From Mycetohabitans rhizoxinica HKI 454 (GTDB lineage Bacteria > Pseudomonadota > Gammaproteobacteria > Burkholderiales > Burkholderiaceae): a DNA stretch of 56,592 nucleotides. The translations under genes were made by a program, and so were the position numbers. The notes under the pieces were generated by a model. The model had not been told where the DNA came from. It worked only from the letters and a program-made list of their open reading frames with translations, and did no database searches. The DNA is taken from assembly GCF_000198775.1 (NCBI RefSeq), contig NC_014722.1, positions 2,698,718 through 2,755,309 on the forward strand, written 5' to 3'. Below, piece by piece: positions 36,338 to 46,264 of this stretch; position 1 is the stretch's first letter, and each line of letters opens with the position of its first letter.

Positions 36338-39016
36338 ATGTCAAAAGCCCTGATCATCGCCGAAAAGCCGTCTGTCGCGAACGATATCGCGCGCGCGCTG
36401 GGCGGCTTCACAAAGCATGACGAATACTACGAGAGCGATGACTATGTGTTGTCGTCGGCGGTTGGCCACTTAGTGGAAATTGCGGCGCCGCAGGAGTATG
36501 AAGTCAAGCGCGGCAAATGGAGTTTCGCGCATCTGCCCGTTATTCCGCCCCATTTCGACCTCCAACCGATTGCCAAGAGCGAGTCTCGGCTGAAGCTGCT
36601 GACCCGACTGATCAAGCGCAAGGACGTCGACCGGCTGGTCAACGCATGTGACGCGGGCCGCGAAGGCGAGTTGATCTTCCGGCTGATCGTGCAGCACGCC
36701 AAAGCCAAGCAACCGGTGCAGCGTTTGTGGCTCCAGTCGATGACGCCGGCGGCGATCCGAGACGGCTTCGCGCAATTGCGCAGCGACCAGGAGATGCAAC
36801 CGCTGGCCGACGCGGCGCGCTGTCGCTCCGAGGCCGATTGGCTCGTGGGCATCAACGGCACGCGGGCGATGACGGCGTTCAACAGCAAGGGCGGTGGCTT
36901 TTTCCTGACCACGGTCGGACGCGTGCAAACGCCGACGCTGTCGATCGTCGTGGAGCGCGAGGAAAAGATTCGTCGCTTCGTGCCGCGCGACTACTGGGAA
37001 GTTAAAGCTGAATTCGTTTGCGCGACGGGATCTTACGAAGGGCGCTGGTTCGACCCGAAATTCAAGAAAAACGAATTCGATCCCGAGCAACGCGACTCCC
37101 GACTTTGGAGCGCGGCTGCGGCCGAAACGATCGTCGCGGCATGCCGTGGGCAGATAGGCACGGTCAGCGAGGAATCGAAACCGTCGACGCAGCTCTCGCC
37201 ATTGCTGTTTGACCTGACCAGCTTGCAACGCGAGGCGAACGGACGCTTCGGTTTCTCGGCCAAGAACACACTCGCGCTGGCCCAGGCGCTGTACGAGCGG
37301 CACAAGGTGCTGACCTATCCGCGTACCGATGCGCGCGCGCTGCCCGAGGACTACATGGCCGCGGTCCGCGATACGCTGGAGGTGCTCAAGGAAAGCAACA
37401 ACTACCTGCCGTTCGCCAAGCAGGTGTTGGACAAGGGCTGGGTCAGGCCAAACAAGCGGATCTTCGATAACACTAAGATCAGCGATCACTTTGCAATCAT
37501 TCCGACGCTGCAAGCGCCCAAGAACCTGTCCGAGCCGGAGCAGAAGCTGTACGACTTGGTGGTCAAGCGTTTCCTGGCTGTGTTTTTCCCAGCCGCCGAG
37601 TACAAAGTGACGACCCGGATCACGGAAGTGGTGGGCCATCATTTCAAGACCGAAGGTAAGGTATTGGTCGCGCCAGGCTGGTTGCAGGTGTACGGCCGTG
37701 AGACATCGGGCGAGGATGCGAACCTCGCGCCGGTCGCCAAGGACGAGAAGGTCCAGACGGACAAGATTGCAGCCCAGCAATTGACCACCAAGCCGCCCGC
37801 CCGCTACAACGAAGCGACGCTGCTCTCGGCGATGGAAGGGGCGGGCAAGCTGGTCGAGGACGACGAATTGCGCGAGGCAATGGCGGCCAAGGGCCTGGGC
37901 ACGCCCGCCACGCGCGCGGCGATCATCGAGGGGTTGCTTGGTGAAAAATACTTGCTCCGCGAGGGCCGAGAGTTAATCCCGACGGCCAAGGCATTCCAGC
38001 TGATGACGCTGCTGCGCGGCCTAGGCGTCGAAGAGCTCACCGCCCCCGAACTGACTGGAGAGTGGGAACATAAGCTGTCGCAGATGGAGCGGGGTCGTCT
38101 GGAGCGCGAAGCGTTCATGCGCGAGATCGCGCGCATGACCCAAACGATCGTTAAACGTGCGAAGGAATATGATTCGGACACGATCCCGGGCGATTACGCG
38201 ACGTTGAAGACAACCTGTCCGAACTGCAACGGCGAAGTCAAGGAAAACTACCGCCGCTTCGCGTGCACGAAATGCGACTTCTCGATCTCGAAAATACCGG
38301 GCGGTCGACAGTTCGAGATCGACGAGGTCGAGCAGTTGCTATCGGAAAAATCGATCGGCCCGCTGTCGGGCTTCCGCTCGAAGATGGGCCGCCCCTTCTC
38401 CGCCATCCTAAAGCTCGCGCGCGACGAAGAGGCAAACAACTACAAGCTGGAGTTTGACTTCGGTCAGGATACAATGGGAGAAGAGGGTGAGGCGCCCGAC
38501 TTCTCCTCACAGGAACCCGTCGGCCAATGCCCGAAGTGCCATGCCCGTGTGTTCGAGCATGGCATGAGCTATGTTTGCGAAAATCAGGCGGCCCATCCGA
38601 AGACCTGCGACTTTCGCTCCGGAAAGGTGATCCTGCAGCAGGAAATCACGCGGGAGCAAATGGCAAAGCTGCTCGACCAGGGACGCACCGACCTGCTGAC
38701 GAATTTCAAGTCGTCCCGCACCGGGCGCAACTTCAAGGCATTCCTCGTCAAGCAGAAAGATGGCTCGATTGGCTTCGAGTTCGAGAAGAAGGAGCCAGCG
38801 GCAAAGACCGCAGCGAAGTCTTCAACGCGTGGCGCGAAGGCAAACAGCGGAGCCGGGGACGCCGGGCCCGATACGACGCAACGCGGCGACAGCCATCGCG
38901 CGACGTCGCTCAAGCCCGCAGCCAAACGGGCCACCCGGACCGCCACGGCAACGGCGGGTCCTGCCGCGAAAACCACCGCACGCAAGACGCCGGCACGCAA
39001 GCGCGCCGCAGGCTGA
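36338..39016 (+). CDS. topB: DNA topoisomerase III
   Basis: An 892-residue type IA topoisomerase that decatenates DNA. The Toprim domain begins KALIIAEKPSVANDIARALGG, with the acidic triad in NACDAGREGELIF; the active-site Tyr327 lies in VLTYPRTDA. Two zinc-finger-like motifs follow (TCPNCNGEV...CTKCDF and QCPKCHARV...CDF). The last 80 residues are Lys/Ala-rich, likely a DNA-binding tail. ATG 36338 gives the canonical start. Confidence 0.95.
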   Translation: MSKALIIAEKPSVANDIARALGGFTKHDEYYESDDYVLSSAVGHLVEIAAPQEYEVKRGKWSFAHLPVIPPHFDLQPIAKSESRLKLLTRLIKRKDVDRLVNACDAGREGELIFRLIVQHAKAKQPVQRLWLQSMTPAAIRDGFAQLRSDQEMQPLADAARCRSEADWLVGINGTRAMTAFNSKGGGFFLTTVGRVQTPTLSIVVEREEKIRRFVPRDYWEVKAEFVCATGSYEGRWFDPKFKKNEFDPEQRDSRLWSAAAAETIVAACRGQIGTVSEESKPSTQLSPLLFDLTSLQREANGRFGFSAKNTLALAQALYERHKVLTYPRTDARALPEDYMAAVRDTLEVLKESNNYLPFAKQVLDKGWVRPNKRIFDNTKISDHFAIIPTLQAPKNLSEPEQKLYDLVVKRFLAVFFPAAEYKVTTRITEVVGHHFKTEGKVLVAPGWLQVYGRETSGEDANLAPVAKDEKVQTDKIAAQQLTTKPPARYNEATLLSAMEGAGKLVEDDELREAMAAKGLGTPATRAAIIEGLLGEKYLLREGRELIPTAKAFQLMTLLRGLGVEELTAPELTGEWEHKLSQMERGRLEREAFMREIARMTQTIVKRAKEYDSDTIPGDYATLKTTCPNCNGEVKENYRRFACTKCDFSISKIPGGRQFEIDEVEQLLSEKSIGPLSGFRSKMGRPFSAILKLARDEEANNYKLEFDFGQDTMGEEGEAPDFSSQEPVGQCPKCHARVFEHGMSYVCENQAAHPKTCDFRSGKVILQQEITREQMAKLLDQGRTDLLTNFKSSRTGRNFKAFLVKQKDGSIGFEFEKKEPAAKTAAKSSTRGAKANSGAGDAGPDTTQRGDSHRATSLKPAAKRATRTATATAGPAAKTTARKTPARKRAAG

Positions 39017-39270
39017 TCGCCTCGGCGAGCGCGGGCCGAGCATTGGGCGAGTAAGTAGGACAACACCGGGCGATCGACACATCGCGCGATATGCCGCCTC
39101 ACGCATCGGTCATGCGGCGTTACAGATAGCCGCGCGTGCACTGCCGTGGCCGCAAGGTGGCGCATGGCACCGGAGGCCCGTCGTGCTGACGACAAAGGCC
39201 CAACGTGCCGACGCCGGCGGCCCAGTGTGCCGGCAGCGGCAAATCGCGCCGCCCTGACATATCCCGCTGC

Positions 39271-40428
39271 CTATGCCGGTTCGTACGTGCGACGTTCAGC
39301 GTTGCCCGGATATCGCCGTGGCGCCACCGGCGCACGGTTCTTTCCTTTGCGTTCGATACCGTTGGCGCGCAATTGTTCATCAAGCTGGTCCAGCTCACCC
39401 TCGCCGCGCCCTTGTTCTGGGTGCTGGGGCGCCAGGGCCGCGTGTGCTGCCGCGTCGGCCGGCCCCGTCGAGCCGTCAGCTGCCTTTGTGCGCGCGCCAT
39501 CGACGCCAGACCATTGTTCACCGAGCATGCTGTTCGGCGTCTGGCTAAAGTGCTCGACGAGATGATCGATGAACGTGCGCACCTTGGCCGGCAGATAGTG
39601 CCGGCTGGGATAAGCAATGTTGATATCGACCCGCGGCAGGTGATATTGCGGCAGCAAGCGCAGCAAGCGCCCCTCGGCCATGTCGCGGCCGATCAGGTAG
39701 CTTGGCAACAACGCAATGCCATTGCCGAGCAACGCAAGTTGACGCAGCATCTCGGTATTGTTCGCGATCATCACATTGGTGGGCCGCACTCGGACCTCTT
39801 GGCCATCCGGACCGGTGAATACGCGCTCGTCGCCCCAATAGTCTGCGGGCAATGACAGGCAGTGATGCTCGAGCAAGTCTTCGGGTCGCTGCGGCACACC
39901 ATGCTTGGCGATGTACTCAGGCGTTGCGCAGACGGTGATACAGCCAGTCGTCAGCCGACGCATCACGACACTGGCACTGCGCACGTTGCGCGCAATCACG
40001 ACGCCGACGTCGAAACCCTCCTCCACCATATCGACCTCCCGGTCCACCAGCGTGACGTTCGGGATGACCTGCGGAAACCGCTGCGCGTACGAGTGCAGCA
40101 CGGGCGCCAAATTGTGCAGCCCGAACACCACTGGTGCGACGATGCGCAACGTGCCGACCGGCTCGTGATTGCGCGCCACCACCATCTGCTCGACATCTTC
40201 CAACTCGTCCAAGATCTGGCGGGCACGCTCAAGATAGACTTGGCCGGACTCGGTCAACGAAAGCGAACGCGTGGTTCGATTCAGCAGACGGGTTCCCAAC
40301 CGGCTTTCCAAGTCGGCGACGTGCCGGGTGACGACAGCATTCGACATGTCCATCATGGAGGCAGCCTTGGCAAAACTGCCCAGGTCTGCCACCTTGACGA
40401 AAACGCGCATCGACTGCAAATGATCCAT
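39271..40428 (-). CDS. LysR-family transcriptional regulator
   Basis: A 385-residue regulator. The N-terminal winged HTH (MRVFVKVADLGSFAKAASMMDMSNAVVTRHVADLE) and the effector domain (TLRIVAPVVFGLHNLAPVL, then LLGNGIALLPSYLIG) are normal. After about residue 300 there is an unusual polar tail of some 85 residues rich in Ala, Gln and Glu; family members have about 300 residues. The extension may come from loss of the original stop. The target is unknown; it lies downstream of pckG on the same strand but beyond a terminator. Confidence 0.88.
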   Translation of the reverse strand: MDHLQSMRVFVKVADLGSFAKAASMMDMSNAVVTRHVADLESRLGTRLLNRTTRSLSLTESGQVYLERARQILDELEDVEQMVVARNHEPVGTLRIVAPVVFGLHNLAPVLHSYAQRFPQVIPNVTLVDREVDMVEEGFDVGVVIARNVRSASVVMRRLTTGCITVCATPEYIAKHGVPQRPEDLLEHHCLSLPADYWGDERVFTGPDGQEVRVRPTNVMIANNTEMLRQLALLGNGIALLPSYLIGRDMAEGRLLRLLPQYHLPRVDINIAYPSRHYLPAKVRTFIDHLVEHFSQTPNSMLGEQWSGVDGARTKAADGSTGPADAAAHAALAPQHPEQGRGEGELDQLDEQLRANGIERKGKNRAPVAPRRYPGNAERRTYEPA

Positions 40429-40543
40429 AAGGAAACTCCTACTGCGTGCAACCGAAATGGCATTGTTGCACAATTGCAATGCGGGATTTTCCTATGACTT
40501 GCGAAAGTCTGCAGAAGTTGCGGCATTGCGGCACGTCATTTTC

Positions 40544-40578
40544 TGAAAAAACGCCGAAACCCCGTAGGGGATCGGCGT
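40544..40578 (-). terminator. Intrinsic terminator of pckG
   Basis: On the minus strand ACGCCGATCCCC pairs with GGGGTTTCGGCGT round a short loop, followed by TTTTT. It lies about 70 bases past the pckG stop. Strong, near-perfect stem. Confidence 0.85.
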
Positions 40579-40648
40579 AATGTTGGGGTAACGGGCCATA
40601 CAGCACAAAGCACAAAATGCTCGAACGCACCAAAATGATGCAAAAGGA

Positions 40649-42511
40649 CTATGCCGCGAGTTGCCGCTCGATCCGGTCCTTGATCCGGTTCAACGCCTCG
40701 GGCAGCCGGCATTCCAGCTTGGCAAACCATTCCCCGTGCAGCGCCAACTCCTCGCGCCACGCGCTGGTGTCGACTGACATGACCTGCTCGAACTGCTGAC
40801 GTGAAAACGCCAGGCCGGTCCAATCGATATCCTCATAGCGCGGTGAAACGCCAAACACATGCTCGACACCGCGCGCCTGCCCGTCAATGCGCCCAAGCAT
40901 CCACTGCAGCACGCGCATGTTGTCGCCGAAACCCGGCCAAACAAACTTGCCGTCGGCACCCTTGCGGAACCAGTTCACGCAATAGATTCTGGGCAACGTC
41001 GCGCCTTGCGCTTGCAGCCGGGCGCCGATGTCGAGCCAATGCGCAAAGTAGTCACTCATGTTGTAGCCGCAGAACGGCAGCATCGCGAATGGGTCGCGAC
41101 GCACGACGCCTTGTTGGCCCGCCGCGGCGGCCGTCGTCTCGGAACCCATCGTCGCGGCCATATAGACGCCTTCCACCCAGTTACGCGCTTCGGTTACCAG
41201 GGGCACGGTACTAGAGCGGCGGCCGCCGAAGATGAAGGCGTCGATCGCCACACCCTGCGGGTTTTCCCACTCAGGATCGATCGACGGGCACTGCGATGCA
41301 GGCGCGGTAAAGCGCGCGTTCGGATGCGCGGCCTTGCGACCGGTTTCCCGCGCAATCTGCGGCGTCCAGTCCTGACCTTGCCAATCGATCAGGTGCGCGG
41401 GCGGCGTGTCCGTCATGCCCTCCCACCAGACATCGCCGTCATCGGTCAGCGCGACATTCGTGAAGATCACGTTTTCGCGCAACGTGGCCATCGCGTTGAA
41501 ATTAGTCTTTTTGCTGGTACCCGGGGCAACGCCGAAATAGCCGGCCTCCGGATTGATTGCGTACAGCCTGCCGTCCTGGCCCGGCTTGATCCATGCGATG
41601 TCGTCGCCAATCGTCGACACACGCCAGCCGTTCATCTCCTGCGGAGGGATCAGCATCGCGAAATTCGTCTTGCCGCAGGCCGATGGGAACGCGGCAGCGA
41701 CATGGTACTTGCGCCCCTGCGGCGAAGTCACGCCCAGGATCAGCATGTGTTCGGCGAGCCACCCTTCGTTACGGCCCATCGTCGACGCGATACGCAGCGC
41801 GAAGCACTTTTTGCCAAGCAATGCATTGCCGCCATAGCCCGAGCCGTAGCTCCATATCTCGCGGGTCTCCGGGAAGTGCACGACGTATTTCGTATCGCTG
41901 CACGGCCAGCGCACATCGGACTGGCCCGGGGCGAGCGGCGCGCCGACCGAGTGCACGCACGGCACGAACTGGCCGTGCTCGCCGAGTATGTCGTAGACTG
42001 GCCGCCCCATCCGGGTCATGATCCGCATGTTTACGACTACATACGGGCTGTCGGTCAGCTCGACGCCGATGTGTGCAATCGGCGAGCCGAGCGGCCCCAT
42101 TGAGAACGGCACGACGTACATCGTGCGCCCGGCCATCGAGCCATCGAAAAGCTGTTTAAGCGTCGTGCGCATTTGGCCAGGATCGACCCAGTTGTTCGTC
42201 GGACCCGCGTCCTCCTTGCGCTGCGAACAGATAAACGTGCGATCCTCAACCCGCGCGACGTCGGACGGATCCGAGCAGGCGAGGTAACTGTTCGGGCGCT
42301 TCGCGTCGTTGAGTTTCTTAAGCGTTCCGTGCCGAACCATCTGGTCGCACAGCCGGTCATATTCTTGTTGGGAGCCGTCGCACCAGACGACGCGGTGAGG
42401 CCGCGTCAACGCTGCGACTTGCTCAACCCACTCGATTAGCTTGCGGTGCCTAACGTATATCGGCATGTCGAGATCAACGGTGAGGCCGCCTCCTTGGGCA
42501 GGTTGATTCAT
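40649..42511 (-). CDS. pckG: Phosphoenolpyruvate carboxykinase (GTP)
   Basis: A 620-residue GTP-type PEP carboxykinase, which converts oxaloacetate and GTP to phosphoenolpyruvate in gluconeogenesis. The P-loop with catalytic Cys ([16 protein letters not shown]), the metal site (GDDIAWIK) and [12 protein letters not shown] are intact. ATG 42511 is preceded by GGAGA and gives [14 protein letters not shown]. Expressed alone and ended by a strong terminator. Confidence 0.96.
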   Translation of the reverse strand: MNQPAQGGGLTVDLDMPIYVRHRKLIEWVEQVAALTRPHRVVWCDGSQQEYDRLCDQMVRHGTLKKLNDAKRPNSYLACSDPSDVARVEDRTFICSQRKEDAGPTNNWVDPGQMRTTLKQLFDGSMAGRTMYVVPFSMGPLGSPIAHIGVELTDSPYVVVNMRIMTRMGRPVYDILGEHGQFVPCVHSVGAPLAPGQSDVRWPCSDTKYVVHFPETREIWSYGSGYGGNALLGKKCFALRIASTMGRNEGWLAEHMLILGVTSPQGRKYHVAAAFPSACGKTNFAMLIPPQEMNGWRVSTIGDDIAWIKPGQDGRLYAINPEAGYFGVAPGTSKKTNFNAMATLRENVIFTNVALTDDGDVWWEGMTDTPPAHLIDWQGQDWTPQIARETGRKAAHPNARFTAPASQCPSIDPEWENPQGVAIDAFIFGGRRSSTVPLVTEARNWVEGVYMAATMGSETTAAAAGQQGVVRRDPFAMLPFCGYNMSDYFAHWLDIGARLQAQGATLPRIYCVNWFRKGADGKFVWPGFGDNMRVLQWMLGRIDGQARGVEHVFGVSPRYEDIDWTGLAFSRQQFEQVMSVDTSAWREELALHGEWFAKLECRLPEALNRIKDRIERQLAA

Positions 42512-42862
42512 GAAGCTGTCTCCGTTTTGGCAAGAAAGAAACGGTATGAGTCCGACGATGCTGGCTACGAGAGGTGCGCACCAACGGGCGCACGTGCAAA
42601 GCAGACATCGCGGACATTGCAGCTTGCCAGCTTGTACCATCTTGTAACGTGGCTTGCATCGGCGCTCGACAAGCTGTTAAAAGTTGAAAAGGCTGCTTGA
42701 TTTTCGGCACGGCATAGGTGCGCTGACACGCACGAAAGCAGTTCCCCGGCCTCGGCGCATCGGCGCCGCTGATCACTGCATTGCCGGTTGAAGCGTCAAG
42801 CATAGCACCCCGTCCGCGGTGCAAGTGGTGCACCGCAAAAGACCGCACTGTTCCAAGTCCCC
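42512..42862. promoter_or_regulatory. Divergent pckG / 2-hydroxyacid dehydrogenase promoter region
   Basis: The 351-bp gap separates two divergent genes and must hold both promoters. GGAGA lies just before pckG. No clear -35/-10 pair, riboswitch or small gene was recognised. Confidence 0.45.
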
Positions 42863-43876
42863 ATGAAGATTGCCATCCTCGATGACTACCAAGACGCCGT
42901 CCGCAAGCTCGACTGTTTTCAACTGCTCGCCGGGCATGACGTCAAGGTGTTCAACAACACGGTGCGCGGGCTCGGGCAACTCGTCAGCCGACTCGCGGAA
43001 GTCGAAGCGCTCGTATTGATCCGCGAGCGCACGCGCATCACACCGCAATTGCTAGACAAACTACCGCGACTGAACGTCATCAGCCAGACAGGCCGCGTAT
43101 CCAGTCACTTGGACCTGCAGGCGTGCACCGAGCGCGGCATTCCGGTGCTAGAAGGCACGGGCTCGCCCGTTGCGCCCGCCGAGTTGACATGGGCGCTGAT
43201 CATGGCGGCGCAGCGTCGCATCCCTCAATACGTCGCGAACCTTAAGCAAGGTGCCTGGCAGCAATCAGGCTTGCGCACCACCGCGCTGCCACCCAACTTT
43301 GGGCTCGGTCAGGTGCTGCGCGGGCAGACGCTGGGCATCTGGGGCTACGGGAGAATCGGCAAGATCGTCGCCCACTACGGGCGCGCGTTTGGCATGACCG
43401 TGTTGGTCCACGGACGCGAACATTCGTTACACGCGGCGAAAGACGATGGTTTCGAAGTGGCGCAGACGCGCGAGCAACTTTTTTCCGAAAGCGACGTACT
43501 GAGCCTGCATCTACGGCTGCACGACGAGACCCGCGGCATCGTGACTGTCAATGACCTCGTGCAGATGAAGCCAACGGCACTGTTCGTCAACACGAGCCGC
43601 GCCGAACTGCTCGAGGAGAACGCGCTCGTATCAGCCCTTCATCAAGGGCGACCGGGCATGGTCGCGGTGGACGTATTCGAAAGCGAGCCGATCCTGCAGG
43701 GTTATCCGTTACTGCGCATGGAAAATGCGATTTGCACGCCGCACATCGGCTACGTGGAACGCGAGAGCTATGAACTGTATTTCGGCGCGGCGTTCAACAA
43801 CATCCTTGCGTATCTGGACGGCGATACGCAAAACGTCGTGAACCCGGAATCACTCACGGCGCGGGTGCGGCGTTGA
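42863..43876 (+). CDS. D-isomer-specific 2-hydroxyacid dehydrogenase
   Basis: A 337-residue NAD-dependent dehydrogenase. The Rossmann motif GIWGYGRIGKIV is near residue 158, and the catalytic residues appear in NTSRAELLEE (Arg), VFESEPI (Glu) and CTPHIGYV (His). Substrate is not evident; relatives act on phosphoglycerate, glyoxylate or other 2-oxo acids. Stands alone after pckG in divergent orientation. Confidence 0.88.
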   Translation: MKIAILDDYQDAVRKLDCFQLLAGHDVKVFNNTVRGLGQLVSRLAEVEALVLIRERTRITPQLLDKLPRLNVISQTGRVSSHLDLQACTERGIPVLEGTGSPVAPAELTWALIMAAQRRIPQYVANLKQGAWQQSGLRTTALPPNFGLGQVLRGQTLGIWGYGRIGKIVAHYGRAFGMTVLVHGREHSLHAAKDDGFEVAQTREQLFSESDVLSLHLRLHDETRGIVTVNDLVQMKPTALFVNTSRAELLEENALVSALHQGRPGMVAVDVFESEPILQGYPLLRMENAICTPHIGYVERESYELYFGAAFNNILAYLDGDTQNVVNPESLTARVRR

Positions 43877-44013
43877 TGCGCACGCGCGTCGCGGCCGCAC
43901 TTTTTGATTTTTTGCCAGCTTTATTACTGGCTCAGCCTCCGGCCAGCCCACTTATCAGGCTGTCCGATTTTGCGCGCCCACCTCTGCATACACAAAGTGC
44001 AATCAGCTAGACG

Positions 44014-45030
44014 TCAAACTGACTTTTTTGCAAGCTGATGAGCGGACCTCGCGGTGGACGTGCGCGCGTAAGAATCGATACGTCTGCCCGACAAACTTAC
44101 ACAAAGCGCACTTCCAACAATTAACACTGCGCCTAGTGCTGCTTGTAGTCCGATAAGCTCACCCCAGATCACGTACTCAAAAAGAATTGACCATACAACG
44201 CCAAAATAACTTAACGGCGCCAGCAACGACGCGGGAGCATTTTTGAACGCCGTCGTCAGCAGTAGCTGTCCCGTACCAGCGGTTAAACCAAGCAACGCCA
44301 TCAGCGCTAGATCTTCCATGCTTGGAGTCGTCCACGAAACCCATAGTGATAATCCGCTTACGATTGTCCCGATCAACGTAAAATACAAAACAATTACTGT
44401 TGGCTCTTCAGTACGGGAAAGCCTTTTAATTTGAATTACAGCCCCCGCGCCGAAGACAGCGCTGAGCACACCCAGTCCCGTTCCCAGCACCGATGCATAT
44501 CCGCCAGTCAACGGGGAAATTAATGTCACGCCACCCAACCCTACTATGAGCCCTCCTAGCACACCCATTCGTAACCGTTCACCTAAGCACACTACCGCGA
44601 ACACGGCAACGAAAATAGTTTCCAAGTAATGCAAAGTCACAGCGGTAGACAAGGGTAGGTAGAGCAAGCTTGAAAGAAAAGTGCCCATCGAGCCTAGCGC
44701 CATCGCCGCCCTGAGAAAATGCCCTCCAAACCGGCTCAGTGTAAACTCCTTTTTATTAAATTCAAGACGGCGAAAGACGAGCATGGCGGGTATCAGCCCG
44801 AACAGCATGCGAAAAAATGCGATTTCGTTAGGCGGATACTGTGCCGCAATAAATTTTGCAATAACACCGACCAAAGAAAAAAAGAAGACTGCACAAAGCA
44901 TTAGTGCAATCCCACGCATAATCCGACTATCAATTAATTTAGATATTTGTTTATTAAATAAAGGCTGCATATTTTTCAATTTTTTGGCCTTACTTTCCGC
45001 CAAAAAGACTCCATCTTTAGAATATAACAT
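44014..45030 (-). CDS. EamA/DMT-family transporter of AT-rich composition
   Basis: A 338-residue protein with about ten membrane segments in two EamA halves (ALMLCAVFFFSLVGVIAKFIA, then ALLGLTAGTGQLLLTTAF). Such proteins export or import small metabolites. The gene and its upstream region are clearly richer in A and T than the neighbours and use rarer codons, suggesting transfer. A second start (ATG 44970, MQPLFNKQ) would remove a Lys-rich N-terminus. It borders the transposon debris before tRNA-Lys. Confidence 0.85.
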   Translation of the reverse strand: MLYSKDGVFLAESKAKKLKNMQPLFNKQISKLIDSRIMRGIALMLCAVFFFSLVGVIAKFIAAQYPPNEIAFFRMLFGLIPAMLVFRRLEFNKKEFTLSRFGGHFLRAAMALGSMGTFLSSLLYLPLSTAVTLHYLETIFVAVFAVVCLGERLRMGVLGGLIVGLGGVTLISPLTGGYASVLGTGLGVLSAVFGAGAVIQIKRLSRTEEPTVIVLYFTLIGTIVSGLSLWVSWTTPSMEDLALMALLGLTAGTGQLLLTTAFKNAPASLLAPLSYFGVVWSILFEYVIWGELIGLQAALGAVLIVGSALCVSLSGRRIDSYARTSTARSAHQLAKKSV

Positions 45031-45228
45031 GTATCAATTTTACATACTTTTGGCAAAAAACATCATGTCAAAGCCAGATTCGAATATCGGCTGCGTATTT
45101 GGGGAGCAAACAAAGCAAGCGCCTGTAGGGTTCTGTCGCATTAAGGCGGTAGGTCAAGGTTTGTTGCTTATCGCCTATCGACGGACACCCGGTTGAAGAC
45201 GCAGAAAACGCTGCCTGCTGGCATTGCC

Positions 45229-45330
45229 ACAGTACTGAAGCGCCTGCCTTATCCGGTGGATAAGGCCCTGATGTGCGTGCGCTAGTACGTGGCATATTCG
45301 TTGAATCTGGGGCGATTCTCTTTTCGTTAT
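45229..45330 (+). pseudogene. IS6-family transposase N-terminal fragment
   Basis: The plus frame reads LKRLPYPVDKALMCVR, a stop, then YVAYSLNL. Intact IS6 transposases read YP-x2-IVLMCVRWYVAYSLSLR here, so TAG replaces the Trp codon. No downstream catalytic domain remains. Confidence 0.5.
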
Positions 45331-45339
45331 CGCGATACA

Positions 45340-45435
45340 ACCCTTAGCAGCGTCACTCAGAACGCGCAGCTTAATTATGAGAAAGGGACCCGTTGTCCGG
45401 ATTCGACTTACCTTCAAGCAGTGGCCACGATGACC
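45340..45435 (+). pseudogene. XRE-type helix-turn-helix fragment
   Basis: The frame reads VTQNAQLNYEKGTRCPDSTYLQAVA, resembling the recognition helix and following turn of XRE regulators (NYE-x-G-x-R-x-PD-x2-YL). The start and the rest of the domain are missing. Confidence 0.38.
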
Positions 45436-45694
45436 TGGAGGCTCTTGCAGCGCTCAAGTAGTTTTCGGAACCGGCGAGATAGCCGAAGCTGCGCGCAACG
45501 GCTAGGCTAAAGGCTGCTAAGTTTGGACAGCCTGGTCTGCTCGCACATTGGGCCATGGAAACCACGGTTGGACGATAAGCGCCCGATAAATCGAGAGGTT
45601 CACGCCTGGATCTGTGAGGGCGAGCGGATGTGGACCTAGTGTGCTGCTCGACACCGAACCTACCCGATCCCCCAAGCCCCGTCCCTCAAAAGAT

Positions 45695-45722
45695 TTGCAT
45701 ACCGCGGAAAGTCTGCTACAAT
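45695..45722 (+). promoter_or_regulatory. Sigma-70 promoter of tRNA-Lys
   Basis: TTGCAT (45695-45700) and TACAAT (45717-45722) are spaced by 16 bases, ending 12 bases before the tRNA. Confidence 0.75.
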
Positions 45723-45734
45723 TTCCCTTCTGTT

Positions 45735-45810
45735 GGGGCGTTAGCTCAGTTGGTAGAGCAGCGGACTCTTAATCCGTAGGTCGAGTGTTCGAGTCACTCA
45801 CGCCCCACCA
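45735..45810 (+). tRNA. tRNA-Lys (CTT)
   Basis: A 76-nt cloverleaf with encoded CCA. The acceptor stem GGGGCGT pairs with ACGCCCC, the D arm is GCTCAGTTGGTAGAGC, and the anticodon loop CTCTTAA gives CUU. All stems pair well. It has its own promoter and terminator. Confidence 0.95.
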
Positions 45811-45817
45811 AGAAATC

Positions 45818-45850
45818 AAGGGCTTAGCAGCGATGCTAGGCCCTTTTTTC
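45818..45850 (+). terminator. Terminator of tRNA-Lys
   Basis: AGGGCTTAGC pairs with GCTAGGCCCT round a short loop, followed by six T. It lies eight bases past the tRNA. Confidence 0.85.
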
Positions 45851-46264
45851 TGTCAGTTACTCATCCTTATTAGACAGTGCCTAATATTCCTCAATAAAAA
45901 GCCTCGCCATCCCCCGTCTCTCGATCATAGTCGCATGTTGGTGCGTCAAAACGCACGATTCCCATACACCGGAAAACGCTTGGAAACCCACGCCACAAGG
46001 GCTGGCAAGCCGGGCGGCATGGTGCACTAAGGCCACCCAATTTAAGGAAGTGGATAGACGAGGAAAGCACTGCGATTTTTGCGCAACGACCGAGTTTGGC
46101 GCGCAGTAGTCTGCCCTTGCATCAAAGAATGCAATATGGCCACCGCACGAGCGAGGTCAAGCAACGGCGCACCGCAAAAATGGCGGTGCACCCGTAAATG
46201 GCCCGCTGCGCCTACACAACCGCGATACCGTGTCCCGGTTGCAGTCAACGCAGCGATGCAGCCG
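45851..46264. other. Intergenic region, no gene seen
   Basis: About 410 bases between the tRNA-Lys terminator and the DUF799 stop. A GTGCACCGCC...GCGGTGCGC inverted repeat near 46168-46192 (minus strand) is the only structure noted; it lacks a T run. The short open frames have no recognisable content. Confidence 0.45.

Larger units (their letters stand above)
45031..45694. other. Decayed region between the EamA gene and tRNA-Lys
   Basis: About 660 bases without an intact gene. GGGTTCTGTCGCATTAA at 45129 resembles an IS6-type terminal sequence. Fragments of an IS6-type transposase and of an XRE regulator follow (listed separately). From 45440 to the tRNA promoter I recognise nothing. Confidence 0.5.
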
